Shown: in pieces, positions 17,315-26,263 of the stretch
Layout: the number at the start of each line of letters is the position of its first letter
How positions within the stretch are numbered: position 1 is the first letter of the stretch
NCBI RefSeq assembly: GCF_030815125.1
Contig: NZ_JAUSWH010000011.1
Coordinates: forward strand, 62,001 to 126,000
Length of the DNA stretch: 64,000 nucleotides
Origin: Allorhizobium paknamense
GTDB lineage: Bacteria > Pseudomonadota > Alphaproteobacteria > Rhizobiales > Rhizobiaceae
Reading direction: 5' to 3'
Translations under genes and position numbers: made by a program
Notes under the pieces: model-generated
Seen by the model: only the letters and a program-made list of their open reading frames with translations
Database searches by the model: none
What the model was told of the DNA's origin: nothing

Positions 17315-18543
17315 AATGCCGCCATTGTGGCTCCCGCAACCTGCGTCCCTTTCTGGATCTCGGCACGGCGCCCCCCTCCAATTCCTATGTGGCGGAGGCC
17401 GGTCTGGCGCGGCCCGAACTGTGGTATCCGCTGGTGATCCGGGTCTGCGGCGAATGCTTTCTGGTCCAGACAGAGGATTTTGCCGAGCGCGAGACCTTTT
17501 TTTCCGAAAACTATGCCTATTTCTCGTCCTTCTCCTCCTCCTGGCTCACGCATGCCAAGGCCTATGTGAAGGCGATGACTGAGCGCTTTGGCCTCGGTCC
17601 CTCGGCGCGGGTCGTGGAGGTGGCCGCCAATGACGGTTATCTCCTGCAATATGTGAAGGAGAAGGGCCTTGCCTGCCTCGGTGTCGAACCCACCGCCAGC
17701 ACGGCCCAGGCGGCGCGCGACAAGGGCATCGATATCTGCCAGGAATTTTTCGGCGAAGAACTGGCTGGCCGGCTTGTGGCGGAAGGCTGGCAGGCCGACC
17801 TGACGGCGGCCAACAATGTGCTGGCGCATGTGCCCGACATCAATGATTTCCTGCGCGGTTTTGCGCGGCTGTTGAAGCCTGAGGGCGTGGCGACCTTCGA
17901 GTTTCCGCATGTGATGAACATGATGGCGGAGAGCCAGTTCGACACGGCCTATCACGAACATTATTCCTATCTGTCGCTTTTGGCGGTGCAACGGATCTTC
18001 GATCAGAACGGTCTGACGGTGTTCGATGTGGAGACAACCCCCTGGCATGGCGGCAGCCTGCGCATTTTCGCCTGCCGCAGTGACCACGCCGCCCATGCCG
18101 TGACGGAACGGGTGGCGGCCATGCGGATAAGGGAGGAAGAAGCCGGTCTTGCCGATGTTGCGACCTATGCCGCCTTCCAGGCCAGGGCAGAGCGTGTGCG
18201 TGACGATTTTCTGGAATTCCTGATTGCCTGCCACCGGCAGGGTCTGAAAGTCGCGGCTTACGGAGCCGCCGCCAAGGGCAATACGCTGTTGAATTTCGCC
18301 GGCATCAAGGCCGGGCAGATCGCCTTCGTTGTCGACAAGAATCCGGCAAAGCAAGGCATGTTTCTTCCGGGCAGCCGCATTCCCGTTGTGCCGGAGGAGG
18401 TTCTGAAACGCGAAAAACCGGACAGGGTGGTCATATTTCCATGGAATCTGACAGACGAGATCAAACAACAGCTTTCGTATATTACCGACTGGGGTGGGAA
18501 ATTCGTGACGGCGGTGCCGAGCCTGATCGTTCACCCGGAATGA
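17311..18543 (+). CDS. Sugar C-methyltransferase (TylC3/NovU type)
   Basis: 410 aa with the three-part layout of NDP-sugar C3-methyltransferases: an N-terminal zinc-binding domain (CRHCGSRNLRPFLDLGTAPPSNSYV and a second pair VCGEC), a central SAM-binding Rossmann domain (VVEVAANDGYLLQYV, ANNVLAHVPD, catalytic-region YHEHYSYLS near residue 214), and a C-terminal domain (AAYGAAAKGNTLLNF...VDKNPAKQGMFLPGSRIPV). Known members add a methyl group to C3 of NDP-4-keto-6-deoxyhexoses, giving branched sugars such as mycarose, noviose or virenose types. With rfbF/rfbG upstream, a CDP-3-C-methyl-6-deoxyhexose is the expected product (inference). Last gene of this unit. Confidence 0.88.
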   Translation: MKCRHCGSRNLRPFLDLGTAPPSNSYVAEAGLARPELWYPLVIRVCGECFLVQTEDFAERETFFSENYAYFSSFSSSWLTHAKAYVKAMTERFGLGPSARVVEVAANDGYLLQYVKEKGLACLGVEPTASTAQAARDKGIDICQEFFGEELAGRLVAEGWQADLTAANNVLAHVPDINDFLRGFARLLKPEGVATFEFPHVMNMMAESQFDTAYHEHYSYLSLLAVQRIFDQNGLTVFDVETTPWHGGSLRIFACRSDHAAHAVTERVAAMRIREEEAGLADVATYAAFQARAERVRDDFLEFLIACHRQGLKVAAYGAAAKGNTLLNFAGIKAGQIAFVVDKNPAKQGMFLPGSRIPVVPEEVLKREKPDRVVIFPWNLTDEIKQQLSYITDWGGKFVTAVPSLIVHPE

Positions 18544-18617
18544 CAGAGGCGCAGGTGATGCCAGCGGATACGCCGCGACACCCGCCGGCGCTTGCCCGGA
18601 CATCGCCCTTGCCCGTG

Positions 18618-18748
18618 AAGTGATATCAAGGTCATTGAAAATGACCTGATATGTCTTTTTCGAATCTCTCATGCCCTGCCACAGGTGAGATGTTCGAAAC
18701 CCGTTCAAGGCGAGGATGCGTAAGCATTTTCGCGCCTTGGCATAACGA
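18618..18748. repeat. Triple-hairpin interspersed repeat, copy 2
   Basis: Contains, in reverse order to copy 1 (2287-2419), the three hairpins: ATATCAAGGTCATT/AATGACCTGATAT, TTCGAATCTCTCA/TGAGATGTTCGAA, then TTCAAGGCGAGGATGCGTAAGCAT...CGCGCCTTGGCATA. Substitutions are partly compensatory across the stems, which points to selection on, or gene conversion of, the structure rather than coding. It occupies most of the 261-bp gap between the methyltransferase and the glycosyltransferase gene. Confidence 0.75.
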
Positions 18749-18804
18749 GGCTTGCTGCCATCGGCAGCAAGCAGTGTTGAGAGCCCGCCGATAGGAGAGA
18801 TCGG

Positions 18805-20136
18805 ATGACCCACCAGCCTGGCCTGACCATTTGCGTTCCGTCGCGAAATCGTCAGTTCTATTTCCAGAAGACGATCGAAGGCCTTCTGAAAAATGAAAGG
18901 CCGGATGTGCAATTCGTCTTTGCCGACAATTCGGACGATCCGGCCATCATGAATGATTTCATGGCGGCGCTCCTGCCGAAGGATCCACGGATCGTCTATC
19001 TGCCGTCCACAGGCACCGTCCTTTCCATGCTCGACAACTGGGAGCGGACCATCAAGGCGGCAACGGGCGAGTGGGTGAGCTTTATCGGCGACGATGACTT
19101 CATCGATCCCGATGTGATGGGATTGATCGACCGTGTGGCAGCGGTCAATCCCGATATCGAGGCTTTCTCCTGGGGCACACTCAGCTATTCCTGGCCGGTG
19201 GAGGGAGAGCCGGTGGGCACGGTCAGGATACCTTTTGACCGCGCGGTGATCCGGCTGCCGAAAAGCGAGCCCTTCCGGCGCATGTTCGGCTGGTATGAGC
19301 CGAACGCGGTGCCGACATCCGGCTATTCGATCTACCATTCCGCCATCAGGCGGCGGCTGTTGCAACGGATCCATGATAAATACGGCCAATGCTATTTCGG
19401 GCATGCGGTGGTCGATTACGACATGGCGATGAAGGTCATCTGCGAGGCCCAGGGCTTTGCATTTACCCAGCGGCCTTTTTCGATCTTCGGCGCCTGCCCG
19501 GCAAGCAACTCCTTCTCCATCGGACGTCTGGAGGATACCAAGAAAAAGGCCGAGATCTTCCTGGCGGAGTTCGGCAGCAATTTCGAGGCGGATCCTGCCC
19601 TGCGCGATTTTCCCTTCAGCTCCCTGCTGGGGGTGACGGCCACCATCGGCCTGACGCAGCACGTTTTCCGCAAGCAATACGGTATCGAGGTCGAGGGTTG
19701 GGAAAAGGGCTTCGCCAAGGCTTGCGCCCTGAACACCGAAGCCTATCGAGACAAGCAGGCCTTCGAGACGATCAAGGCGGGCTATGACATGGCGTTCCGC
19801 AACTGGAAGGGCGGGCGTTTTCTGAAACATTATAATCCGGTCTGGCTGGGCGATATTCCTCTGCTCACGGTCACCGGCTTTACGGAGAGCGCTTTGATCA
19901 TCCGGTCCGATATTGGCGGCGCCGACACACCTGCAGCGCTATGGGAGGTGATAAAGGGCATGATCGTACCGGCAGACGATATCGTCGTTCATCCAGACGG
20001 GCTGCGGTCTCTGGTGGAGGAAGGCGTTGCCTCCGAACAGGTTCTGCGCCTCGCCGGAAAGACGGTTGTCAAACCCACGGCTCAAAGCAAGGCGTCGGAA
20101 AATCTGCGGCGGTTGAGGGGCGCTAAAAGACGGTAA
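18805..20136 (+). CDS. Family 2 glycosyltransferase
   Basis: 443 aa. GT-A fold start LTICVPSRNRQFYFQKTIEGLL, nucleotide-sugar site VFADNSDDP and the metal-binding DxD equivalent in WVSFIGDDDFIDPD near residue 92. The long C-terminal part (from about 240) is unassigned. No membrane segments, so it is a cytosolic transferase acting on a lipid-linked acceptor. It lies between the CDP-sugar unit and the rhamnose genes and is followed by a textbook terminator at 20223. It is clearly paralogous to the degenerate protein at 22331. Donor sugar unknown; a dTDP-rhamnose or CDP-deoxyhexose donor is suggested by context only. Confidence 0.8.
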   Translation: MTHQPGLTICVPSRNRQFYFQKTIEGLLKNERPDVQFVFADNSDDPAIMNDFMAALLPKDPRIVYLPSTGTVLSMLDNWERTIKAATGEWVSFIGDDDFIDPDVMGLIDRVAAVNPDIEAFSWGTLSYSWPVEGEPVGTVRIPFDRAVIRLPKSEPFRRMFGWYEPNAVPTSGYSIYHSAIRRRLLQRIHDKYGQCYFGHAVVDYDMAMKVICEAQGFAFTQRPFSIFGACPASNSFSIGRLEDTKKKAEIFLAEFGSNFEADPALRDFPFSSLLGVTATIGLTQHVFRKQYGIEVEGWEKGFAKACALNTEAYRDKQAFETIKAGYDMAFRNWKGGRFLKHYNPVWLGDIPLLTVTGFTESALIIRSDIGGADTPAALWEVIKGMIVPADDIVVHPDGLRSLVEEGVASEQVLRLAGKTVVKPTAQSKASENLRRLRGAKRR

Positions 20137-20222
20137 AAAGAGCCCGACGGTTCCGGATAAACCGGGCCTCTGCTGTCACGGGGGATGTTTTCGCCGGGGT
20201 TGACGTGATCAGCAGGACAAGA

Positions 20223-20261
20223 AAGAGCCGATCTGATGAGAATCAGATCGGCTCTTCTTTT
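20223..20261 (+). terminator. Rho-independent terminator after the glycosyltransferase gene
   Basis: Perfect 15-bp stem (20223-20237 with 20242-20256, word AGAGCCGATCTGAT), tetraloop GAGA, followed by CTTTTT. It ends the 18805-20136 transcript. Confidence 0.85.
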
Positions 20262-20303
20262 TCGCGTGGTTTTGAAAGCTGGCTGAAAGAAGCGCTCTAA
20301 ATC

Positions 20304-20418
20304 TTAGTTTTACGCATTTCCGGACGGAAAACCGGAGTCCACTTTTCCTGGAAATGCTCCAGTTTTACGCATTTCCGGACGGAAAACCGCGACGGCAATT
20401 CTCTCGGGACAATGCTCT
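20304..20418. repeat. Two tandem copies of the short rhizobial palindromic repeat (family B)
   Basis: TAGTTTTACGCATTTCCGGACGGAAAACCG occurs twice in direct orientation, 55 bp apart (starts 20305 and 20361). One copy ends TTTTCCTGGAAATGCTC, the other CTCGGGACAATGCTCT. These are the two known tail variants also seen singly elsewhere in the window. The second copy runs up to the stop codon of the methyltransferase gene at 20417. Confidence 0.75.
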
Positions 20419-21229
20419 ACGAGCGCTTCAGGAAGCCGCCCCTGGACACTGTAAGAGCGATCTTGTGTTCGAGCGTCTTGTCATAATCGAGGTTCAATGC
20501 CGCGCCATCGGCAGCGGCCCGGCCTTCGTCCTGCAGGCGTCGCAAATATTCCCTGACCGCAGTGCGTGGATTGTCACCGGGGCCCCAGGGGCGATCCGGA
20601 TACATATCCGCCGGCATGTCTTCGATCAGCGTGTCCCAGACGACGCAATAGGAGCCCTTGGAGACGAGGGGCGCGTAGAGTTCCAGCTCGTCCAGCACAT
20701 GCTGATGGGTGTGATTGGAATCGAGGAACACCATCACGGTCTCGTGCCGGGCGGCATGGGCCCGGACCTGTTCGATAATCTCGGCTCCGACCGAAGACCC
20801 CTCGATCATGTCGATCTTGTGGCTCATCGGATGCGCCTCGATGGCGGCCCGGTTATGGGCGCGGATATCGATATCGATGCCGAGCACCCGGCGATTGCTG
20901 GCCTTCGGGTCCAGCGATCTGCCTGCTTCGACGGCCTCGCAATAATCGATCATCGCCAGCATGGAGGCGCTGAGAATAAGCGAACCGCCATGGGCAATAC
21001 CGGTCTCGATGACGAGGTCCGGCTTGACCCTCCAGATCATTTCCTGGATCGCATAGCTATCCTGCGGGATCTGGATGATGGGACGGCCCAACCAGCTGAA
21101 ATTGTACATGTAGTGGAGATTGACGCATTTCTGCATCATCAGATTGGCCAGATCGAGAAATTCGCCGTTCTTGCCAATGGCTTCGATATTGCGGCTTACG
21201 GAAGCCTCGAACTCTTCAATTGCGCTCAT
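20417..21229 (-). CDS. CmcI-type (cephalosporin hydroxylase family) SAM methyltransferase
   Basis: 270 aa. The start is placed at 21229 (MSAIEEFEASV) because AGGTGG lies 5 nt upstream; the frame extends 9 codons further. The family pattern is clear: WLGRPIIQIPQDSYAIQEMIWRVKPDLVIETGIAHGGS (SAM-binding loop), VLGIDIDIRAHNR, MVFLDSNHTHQHVLDELELYAPLV and VVWDTLIEDMPADMYPDRPWGPGDNP. Despite the family name, members encoded in polysaccharide loci are generally regarded as sugar O-methyltransferases; a cephalosporin role is not suggested. Encoded alone on the minus strand, divergent from the epimerase gene at 21480. Confidence 0.8.
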   Translation of the reverse strand: MSAIEEFEASVSRNIEAIGKNGEFLDLANLMMQKCVNLHYMYNFSWLGRPIIQIPQDSYAIQEMIWRVKPDLVIETGIAHGGSLILSASMLAMIDYCEAVEAGRSLDPKASNRRVLGIDIDIRAHNRAAIEAHPMSHKIDMIEGSSVGAEIIEQVRAHAARHETVMVFLDSNHTHQHVLDELELYAPLVSKGSYCVVWDTLIEDMPADMYPDRPWGPGDNPRTAVREYLRRLQDEGRAAADGAALNLDYDKTLEHKIALTVSRGGFLKRS

Positions 21230-21479
21230 TGCCCACCTGATCACGGCTCCGGTCACTCAAGGCAGGCTCGAAAGCGCCGTCCCGTGAACGGAAGCAAGAA
21301 AAGAACACATGTCCTTTTTGAAAGTGGACATGGTTCGGGTTCTCACCAGCGATAGCGAAATTGGCCTGTGTGAAACTGACCTTTGCCGAGTGCCCTCCAT
21401 TGCACAGGTCTTTCGGTGCTTTACCATTGCGATGTCATCAAAGCCCTTTCGGCGGGGCACTGCAAGGGATTGTCTTTCC

Positions 21480-22322
21480 GTGGCCAAACGCATCCTGCTC
21501 ACCGGCGCGACGGGTTTCGTCGGACGTCAGATACACCTTTCGCTCATTGAAGCCGGTCACGAGGTCGTGGCGCCCTTGCGGCTGGGCGGCATCGATCGGC
21601 TGAAGGAGGCGGGCACCCCGGCACATATTATTGCAACGGATGATCTTTTCGACCTGTCGCCGCAGATCTGGGCCGAGCACTGCCAGGGCATCGATGCCGT
21701 CATTCACGCAGCCTGGTATGTCAATCCGGTCGATTATCTCGATTCGCCGGAAAATTTCCGTTGCGTGGCCGGCACCATGGCGCTGGCGGAAGGGGCTGCC
21801 CGGGCCGGGGTCGCGCATTTCATCGGGGTTGGGACCTGTGCGGAATATCGCTGGCCATCGGAGCGTCTGACCGTCGATGATCCGCTGGAGCCGCGCACCC
21901 TCTATGCTGCCGCCAAGATTGGCTGCTTCCACATGCTGCAGCAGTTTTTCAAGGCAAAGGCCCTGCCCTTTTCCTGGTGCCGCATCTTTTATCTGTTTGG
22001 CGAGGGCGAGCACCCCCGGCGTCTCGTGCCTTATGTGCGGCAGAAACTGCAGGCAGGCGAGGTCGCCAAATTATCGAAAGGAACGCAGTTGCGGGACTTT
22101 CTGGATGTGCGTGAGGCCGGATCGATGATTGCCGGGGTGGTGGACACCGGACAGGAGGGCGCCATCAATATCTGCTCGGGTCAAGCCATCACCATCCGGG
22201 CCTTCGTGGAGAAGATCGCCGACGAATATGGACGGCGCGATCTTCTCGAATTCGGAACCGCCGATATTCACCCCTCCGACCCGCTTGCTGTGGTTGGCGT
22301 GTGCAATGTGGCAAGAGCGTAG
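21480..22322 (+). CDS. NAD-dependent epimerase/dehydratase (probable NDP-4-ketohexose reductase)
   Basis: 280 aa extended SDR. NAD(P) site RILLTGATGFVGRQIHLSL near the N-terminus, catalytic TLYAAAKIGCFHM (YxxxK) and a C-terminal sugar-binding half (QLRDFLDVREAGSMIAGVV, GAINICSGQAITIRAF). Start is uncertain: GTG at 21480 with AAGGGA 10 nt upstream gives the usual SDR start (VAKRILLTG); ATG at 21432 is in frame, as is an open frame to 21309. The CDP branch otherwise lacks a 4-ketoreductase, so this enzyme is the best candidate for finishing the C-methylated CDP-6-deoxyhexose. That link is inference. Confidence 0.8.
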   Translation: MAKRILLTGATGFVGRQIHLSLIEAGHEVVAPLRLGGIDRLKEAGTPAHIIATDDLFDLSPQIWAEHCQGIDAVIHAAWYVNPVDYLDSPENFRCVAGTMALAEGAARAGVAHFIGVGTCAEYRWPSERLTVDDPLEPRTLYAAAKIGCFHMLQQFFKAKALPFSWCRIFYLFGEGEHPRRLVPYVRQKLQAGEVAKLSKGTQLRDFLDVREAGSMIAGVVDTGQEGAINICSGQAITIRAFVEKIADEYGRRDLLEFGTADIHPSDPLAVVGVCNVARA

Positions 22323-22330
22323 CGCAAAGC

Positions 22331-23458
22331 CTACCGAACGAGTTTCACATCCGCTTTCGTCATGAGGCTGACGGGTGTGAGAACGGCGCGCATGACGCTG
22401 AAGAAATCCTGCGCCGTCACGGCTCTGCCAATGAAGCGGTCCACCAGAAGCACGGTGCCGTGCAGTCCGCGCCGTTTGTCTTCCGGCGGATGCGGATTGT
22501 AAGGCGGCTGGAAGGCGGCGATGAAGGCATGCCCTCCTGGAAGGGCCGCCAAGGCCTGACGATAGGCTTCGAACTTGATGGTAAAGCGGGCCTTGTCGTG
22601 CTCCAGGGCGCAATCATACATGCAGGCGCGCACGAAGTCTTCGCCGAAACCATTCCACTGGCTGCCCAATTCCGCGAGAACCCGGGCCTGCACCTCGGCA
22701 ATGGCCGCTGTCAGGCCGATGCCGGAATGCAGCGGAAAGCCTTTGAGTGCCGACGGCACGGCCTGGGGCTTGAAGGGCCGGACGCTGACGGCTGATAGCG
22801 GGCGGTTGGAAAAGGCCAGCGCGTTGGCGAAAATCAGCACCCTTGCCGCCCACTCATAGTGCGGCGTCAGCGTCAGCCAGCTGATGTCACCGCAATTGGA
22901 AAGGATCGTCTCCAGCAGGCTGCGCTTGATGGCGCCGTGAAACAGGCCGAAGGGCATTTTTGGCACCTGCTGGGCACCCTTCCAGTGGAAGAAGGCTTCC
23001 AGCATCGCCTCCTTTTCGAAGGGCGTCACATTGTGCAACACAGGAACGGCCACGGTTGTCTTGATGTTGCGTGGTGCGTCCGGGGCGATCTGGAAGGGAG
23101 ACCAGCCCAGCGCGTCGGCGGTCGGGATCGTGCTTTCCACATGCGCCAGAAGTGCCGGCAGATCGGGCTCGATCATGTCCTCCGCACAGACCAGCGATAC
23201 CCAGTCCCCCCGGGCCGCAGCCACGGTGCCGATCCACAATTGTGCTGTCGAGAGATGGTCCGGCGCCGGCGGCAAGAGCTTGATGCGGCCATCGCGCTCC
23301 GCCAGGGTCCTGATTTCATCACTTTCCGCCAGCCTGTTTCCAAAGGACGAGAGGATGATTTCGAGATCGGCCGCCTCGTTGTTCAGCAGGCTGTCGATCA
23401 GTGGCAGCGGCAAGGCATGGCCCGGTTCGACGGGAATGCAGAGAGACAGCTTCGGCAT
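22331..23458 (-). CDS. Glycosyltransferase family 2-like protein with degenerate DxD
   Basis: 375 aa. The product starts MPKLSLCIPVEPGHALPLPL; an upstream ATG (23470) is possible, but GGAG lies just before 23458. Alignment by eye with the protein at 18805 shows the same course (GDWVSLVCAEDMIEPDLPALL against GEWVSFIGDDDFIDPDVMGLI; AIKRSLLETI against AIRRRLLQRI; HYEWAARVLIFANALAFSNRP against DYDMAMKVICEAQGFAFTQRP). The metal-binding GDDD has become CAED, so catalysis may be altered or lost. It converges with the epimerase gene, the stop codons being 8 bp apart. Could be an accessory or inactive paralogue. Confidence 0.7.
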   Translation of the reverse strand: MPKLSLCIPVEPGHALPLPLIDSLLNNEAADLEIILSSFGNRLAESDEIRTLAERDGRIKLLPPAPDHLSTAQLWIGTVAAARGDWVSLVCAEDMIEPDLPALLAHVESTIPTADALGWSPFQIAPDAPRNIKTTVAVPVLHNVTPFEKEAMLEAFFHWKGAQQVPKMPFGLFHGAIKRSLLETILSNCGDISWLTLTPHYEWAARVLIFANALAFSNRPLSAVSVRPFKPQAVPSALKGFPLHSGIGLTAAIAEVQARVLAELGSQWNGFGEDFVRACMYDCALEHDKARFTIKFEAYRQALAALPGGHAFIAAFQPPYNPHPPEDKRRGLHGTVLLVDRFIGRAVTAQDFFSVMRAVLTPVSLMTKADVKLVR

Positions 23459-23639
23459 CGATATCTCCAATGACGGCTTCGGCGTTTGGGTAAGGACAGG
23501 ACAACTCCAGCCTGCGCTTTTCCTCGCATTTCAAGCTGGCGCGAGGCTTGGATGACCGGTGAGGAGTGAAATTCAGCCTTGCTGCCGGGGTAAGCTTATG
23601 CTTGAAGCATTCGAAAGCTGGTATTTTACAGGAATGATC

Positions 23640-24203
23640 ATGCAATTTGAGCGAATGGCGATCCCAGAGGTCGTGCTGATCACCCCGAAGCGCTTTGGCG
23701 ATTCGCGCGGCTATTTCATGGAAACCTTCAAGGCCTCGCTGTTTCAGTCCGAGATCGGCGATTTTACCTTTGTGCAGGACAATCGTTCCTTTTCCGCAGA
23801 GACCGGTACGGTGCGCGGCCTGCATTTCCAGCTCAACCCGCGTGCCCAGGGCAAGCTCGTCTCGTGTACGGCGGGCGCCCTTCTGGATGTTGCGGTGGAT
23901 ATCCGCAGCGGTTCGCCCACCTATGGGCAGGCCGTCTCTGCGGAATTGACGGCGGAAAATGGCCGTCAGCTCTGGGTGCCGCCGGGCTTTGCCCATGGCT
24001 TCTGCACGCTCGCCCCCGATACGGTGATCAGCTACAAGGTGACGGATTATTACAGCCCCGACCATGACAGGGGCCTGTTGTGGAACGATCCTGCGCTTGG
24101 CATCATCTGGCCGGTTGAAGAGGGCAAGGCCGTTTTGTCCGACAAGGATCAAAAGCAGCCGCGTCTTGCCGAATTGCAGGCTCATTTTACCTATACGGCG
24201 TAA
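23640..24203 (+). CDS. rfbC: dTDP-4-dehydrorhamnose 3,5-epimerase
   Basis: 187 aa RmlC. Catalytic H62 in TVRGLHFQ, K72, and Y132 in ISYKVTDYYSP are in place; PPGFAHGF is the family signature. ATG 23640 is chosen because AGGA lies 6 nt upstream; two codons earlier another ATG (23634) is possible and the frame is open to 23559. It epimerises dTDP-4-keto-6-deoxyglucose on the way to dTDP-L-rhamnose. First gene of the rmlCBDA operon that ends at the 27187 terminator. Confidence 0.92.
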   Translation: MQFERMAIPEVVLITPKRFGDSRGYFMETFKASLFQSEIGDFTFVQDNRSFSAETGTVRGLHFQLNPRAQGKLVSCTAGALLDVAVDIRSGSPTYGQAVSAELTAENGRQLWVPPGFAHGFCTLAPDTVISYKVTDYYSPDHDRGLLWNDPALGIIWPVEEGKAVLSDKDQKQPRLAELQAHFTYTA

Positions 24204-24229
24204 GCCTAATCGATTGAGGGCGAAAGACT

Positions 24230-25291
24230 ATGCGCGTACTCGTTACCGGTGGAGCAGGCTTTATCGGGTCTGCCGTGGTTCGGCATCTGGTGTTGGACAA
24301 GAAATACGACGTGCTGAACGTCGACAAACTGACCTATGCAGGCACGCTGACCTCGCTGAAGGCTGTCGAAGGCAATCCGCTCTATCGTTTCCTGAAGGCC
24401 GATATCTGCGACGGTGCCGCCATGGCCGAGGCCATGCGCAGTTTCAGGCCGGACCGCATCATGCATCTGGCAGCGGAAAGCCATGTGGACCGCTCCATCA
24501 CCGGTGCGCGGGATTTCGTGGAAACCAATGTGCTGGGCTCCTTCACCATGCTGGAGGCAGCGCGCGGCTATTGGCAGGGACTGACGGGCGAGGAAAAGGA
24601 ACGCTTCCGCTTCCTGCATGTCTCGACGGACGAGGTCTATGGGTCGCTGGGCGAAGACGGTCTTTTCATGGAAACGACGCCTTATGATCCGAGCTCGCCC
24701 TATTCGGCTTCGAAGGCTGCCTCCGATCATCTCGCCAAGGCCTGGGCGCGCACCTATGGCATGCCGGTGGTGGTTTCCAATTGCTCGAACAATTACGGGC
24801 CGTTCCATTTCCCGGAAAAGCTCATTCCGCTGATGATCCTCAATGCCATGGAAGGCAAGCCGCTGCCGGTCTACGGCAATGGCGCCAATATTCGCGACTG
24901 GCTCTATGTCGAGGATCATGCCCGGGCGCTGGACATCATTGCCGAACGCGGACGGATCGGCGAGACCTATAATGTCGGTGGGCGCAATGAACGGCGCAAT
25001 ATCGATGTGGTCAAGCGCGTCTGCGCGCTGATGGATGACTTGAATCCGGCGGGCGGGCCGCATGAACGGCTGATCCAGTATGTGACGGACCGTCCCGGCC
25101 ATGATGCGCGCTATGCCATCGACGCCACCAAGCTGGAAACGGAACTGGGCTGGAAGGCCCAGGAAAATTTTGAGAGCGGCATTGAGAAAACCGTGCGTTG
25201 GTATCTTGCCAATGAGTGGTGGTGGGCGCCGCTGCGACAGGGCTATGACGGCAGCCGGCTCGGCCTTTTGAAAACGGGAACGGCGGGATGA
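24230..25291 (+). CDS. rfbB: dTDP-glucose 4,6-dehydratase
   Basis: 353 aa RmlB. NAD site [17 protein letters not shown], catalytic [11 protein letters not shown] (Asp-Glu pair), [11 protein letters not shown] (Tyr/Lys), [15 protein letters not shown]. Second step of dTDP-L-rhamnose synthesis. Overlaps rfbD by 4 bp. Confidence 0.95.
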   Translation: MRVLVTGGAGFIGSAVVRHLVLDKKYDVLNVDKLTYAGTLTSLKAVEGNPLYRFLKADICDGAAMAEAMRSFRPDRIMHLAAESHVDRSITGARDFVETNVLGSFTMLEAARGYWQGLTGEEKERFRFLHVSTDEVYGSLGEDGLFMETTPYDPSSPYSASKAASDHLAKAWARTYGMPVVVSNCSNNYGPFHFPEKLIPLMILNAMEGKPLPVYGNGANIRDWLYVEDHARALDIIAERGRIGETYNVGGRNERRNIDVVKRVCALMDDLNPAGGPHERLIQYVTDRPGHDARYAIDATKLETELGWKAQENFESGIEKTVRWYLANEWWWAPLRQGYDGSRLGLLKTGTAG

Positions 25292-26181
25292 GCATGCGCC
25301 GCCGCTATCTTGTCACCGGCCTCCAGGGTCAGGTGGTGCAATCGCTTGTGGAACGGGCCGCAGCGCGCCAGGATGTCGAAATCCTGGCCGTCGGGCGTCC
25401 GCAGATCGATCTCGCCGCGCCGGACGGCATCGTGGACGCCGTCCTGGCGCTCAAGCCGGATATCGTCATTTCCGCCGCCGCCTATACGGCCGTCGATCAG
25501 GCGGAAAGCGATGAGGCTGCTGCCTTGACGGTGAACGGGCAGGGGCCTGCAGCGCTGGCGAAGGCGGCTGCCATGCTCGATATTCCGGTGCTGCAGATTT
25601 CGACGGATTATGTTTTCGACGGGTCGAAGCCTGCGCCTTATCTGGAAAGCGATCCGGTCGCGCCGCTCGGAGTCTATGGCCGCAGCAAGCTGGAAGGTGA
25701 GCGTGCCGTGGCGGCGGCCACCGATAATCATGCCATTCTGCGCACGGCCTGGGTTTACAGCCCCTTCGGCAAGAATTTCCTCAAAACCATGCTGAAGCTT
25801 GCCGAAACGCGGGACGAGCTGAATGTGGTTGACGATCAGCGCGGCAATCCCACCTCGGCCCTGGACATTGCCGATGCGGTTCTGGCGGTGGCGAGCAATC
25901 TGATTGCATCCCGCGATGCCGCTTTGCGCGGCGTGTTTCACATGACGGGTTCGGGAGAGGCAAGCTGGGCCGAATTTGCCGCGGAGATTTTCCGCATCTC
26001 CGCCGAAAGGGGCGGGCCGTCCGCAAAGGTCAATCCCATTCCCTCCAGCGCCTATCCAACACCTGCCAAGCGCCCGGCCAATTCGCGGCTGGACTGCGGC
26101 AAGCTCACCGCCGTGCATGGCGTGACCCTGCCATCGTGGCAGGCCTCGACGGCCGAGGTGGTGGCGCGGATGCTGTCCTGA
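25288..26181 (+). CDS. rfbD: dTDP-4-dehydrorhamnose reductase
   Basis: 297 aa RmlD. Starts [20 protein letters not shown]; the last step, NAD(P)H reduction to dTDP-L-rhamnose. Signatures: [47 protein letters not shown] (YxxxK), [15 protein letters not shown] and [16 protein letters not shown]. Coupled to rfbB (ATGA overlap); an 82-bp gap separates it from rfbA. Confidence 0.94.
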   Translation: MSMRRRYLVTGLQGQVVQSLVERAAARQDVEILAVGRPQIDLAAPDGIVDAVLALKPDIVISAAAYTAVDQAESDEAAALTVNGQGPAALAKAAAMLDIPVLQISTDYVFDGSKPAPYLESDPVAPLGVYGRSKLEGERAVAAATDNHAILRTAWVYSPFGKNFLKTMLKLAETRDELNVVDDQRGNPTSALDIADAVLAVASNLIASRDAALRGVFHMTGSGEASWAEFAAEIFRISAERGGPSAKVNPIPSSAYPTPAKRPANSRLDCGKLTAVHGVTLPSWQASTAEVVARMLS

Positions 26182-26263
26182 GTTACCTGATGACAGACGG
26201 TGGCCGGACTGTTTTGCTCCGCCGCCGTTTTCCAATCCAGCTTTTGAAGGCAAGGAGCTTTTC

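Noticed and set aside
17173..19830. 885-codon minus-strand frame across the methyltransferase and glycosyltransferase genes
   Set aside because: Antisense shadow; it reads through the triple-hairpin repeat and shows no motifs, while the plus-strand genes are complete.
20417..21229. Literal reading of the family name 'cephalosporin hydroxylase'
   Set aside because: No other beta-lactam biosynthesis gene is present; the polysaccharide context and the SAM-binding pattern support a sugar methyltransferase.
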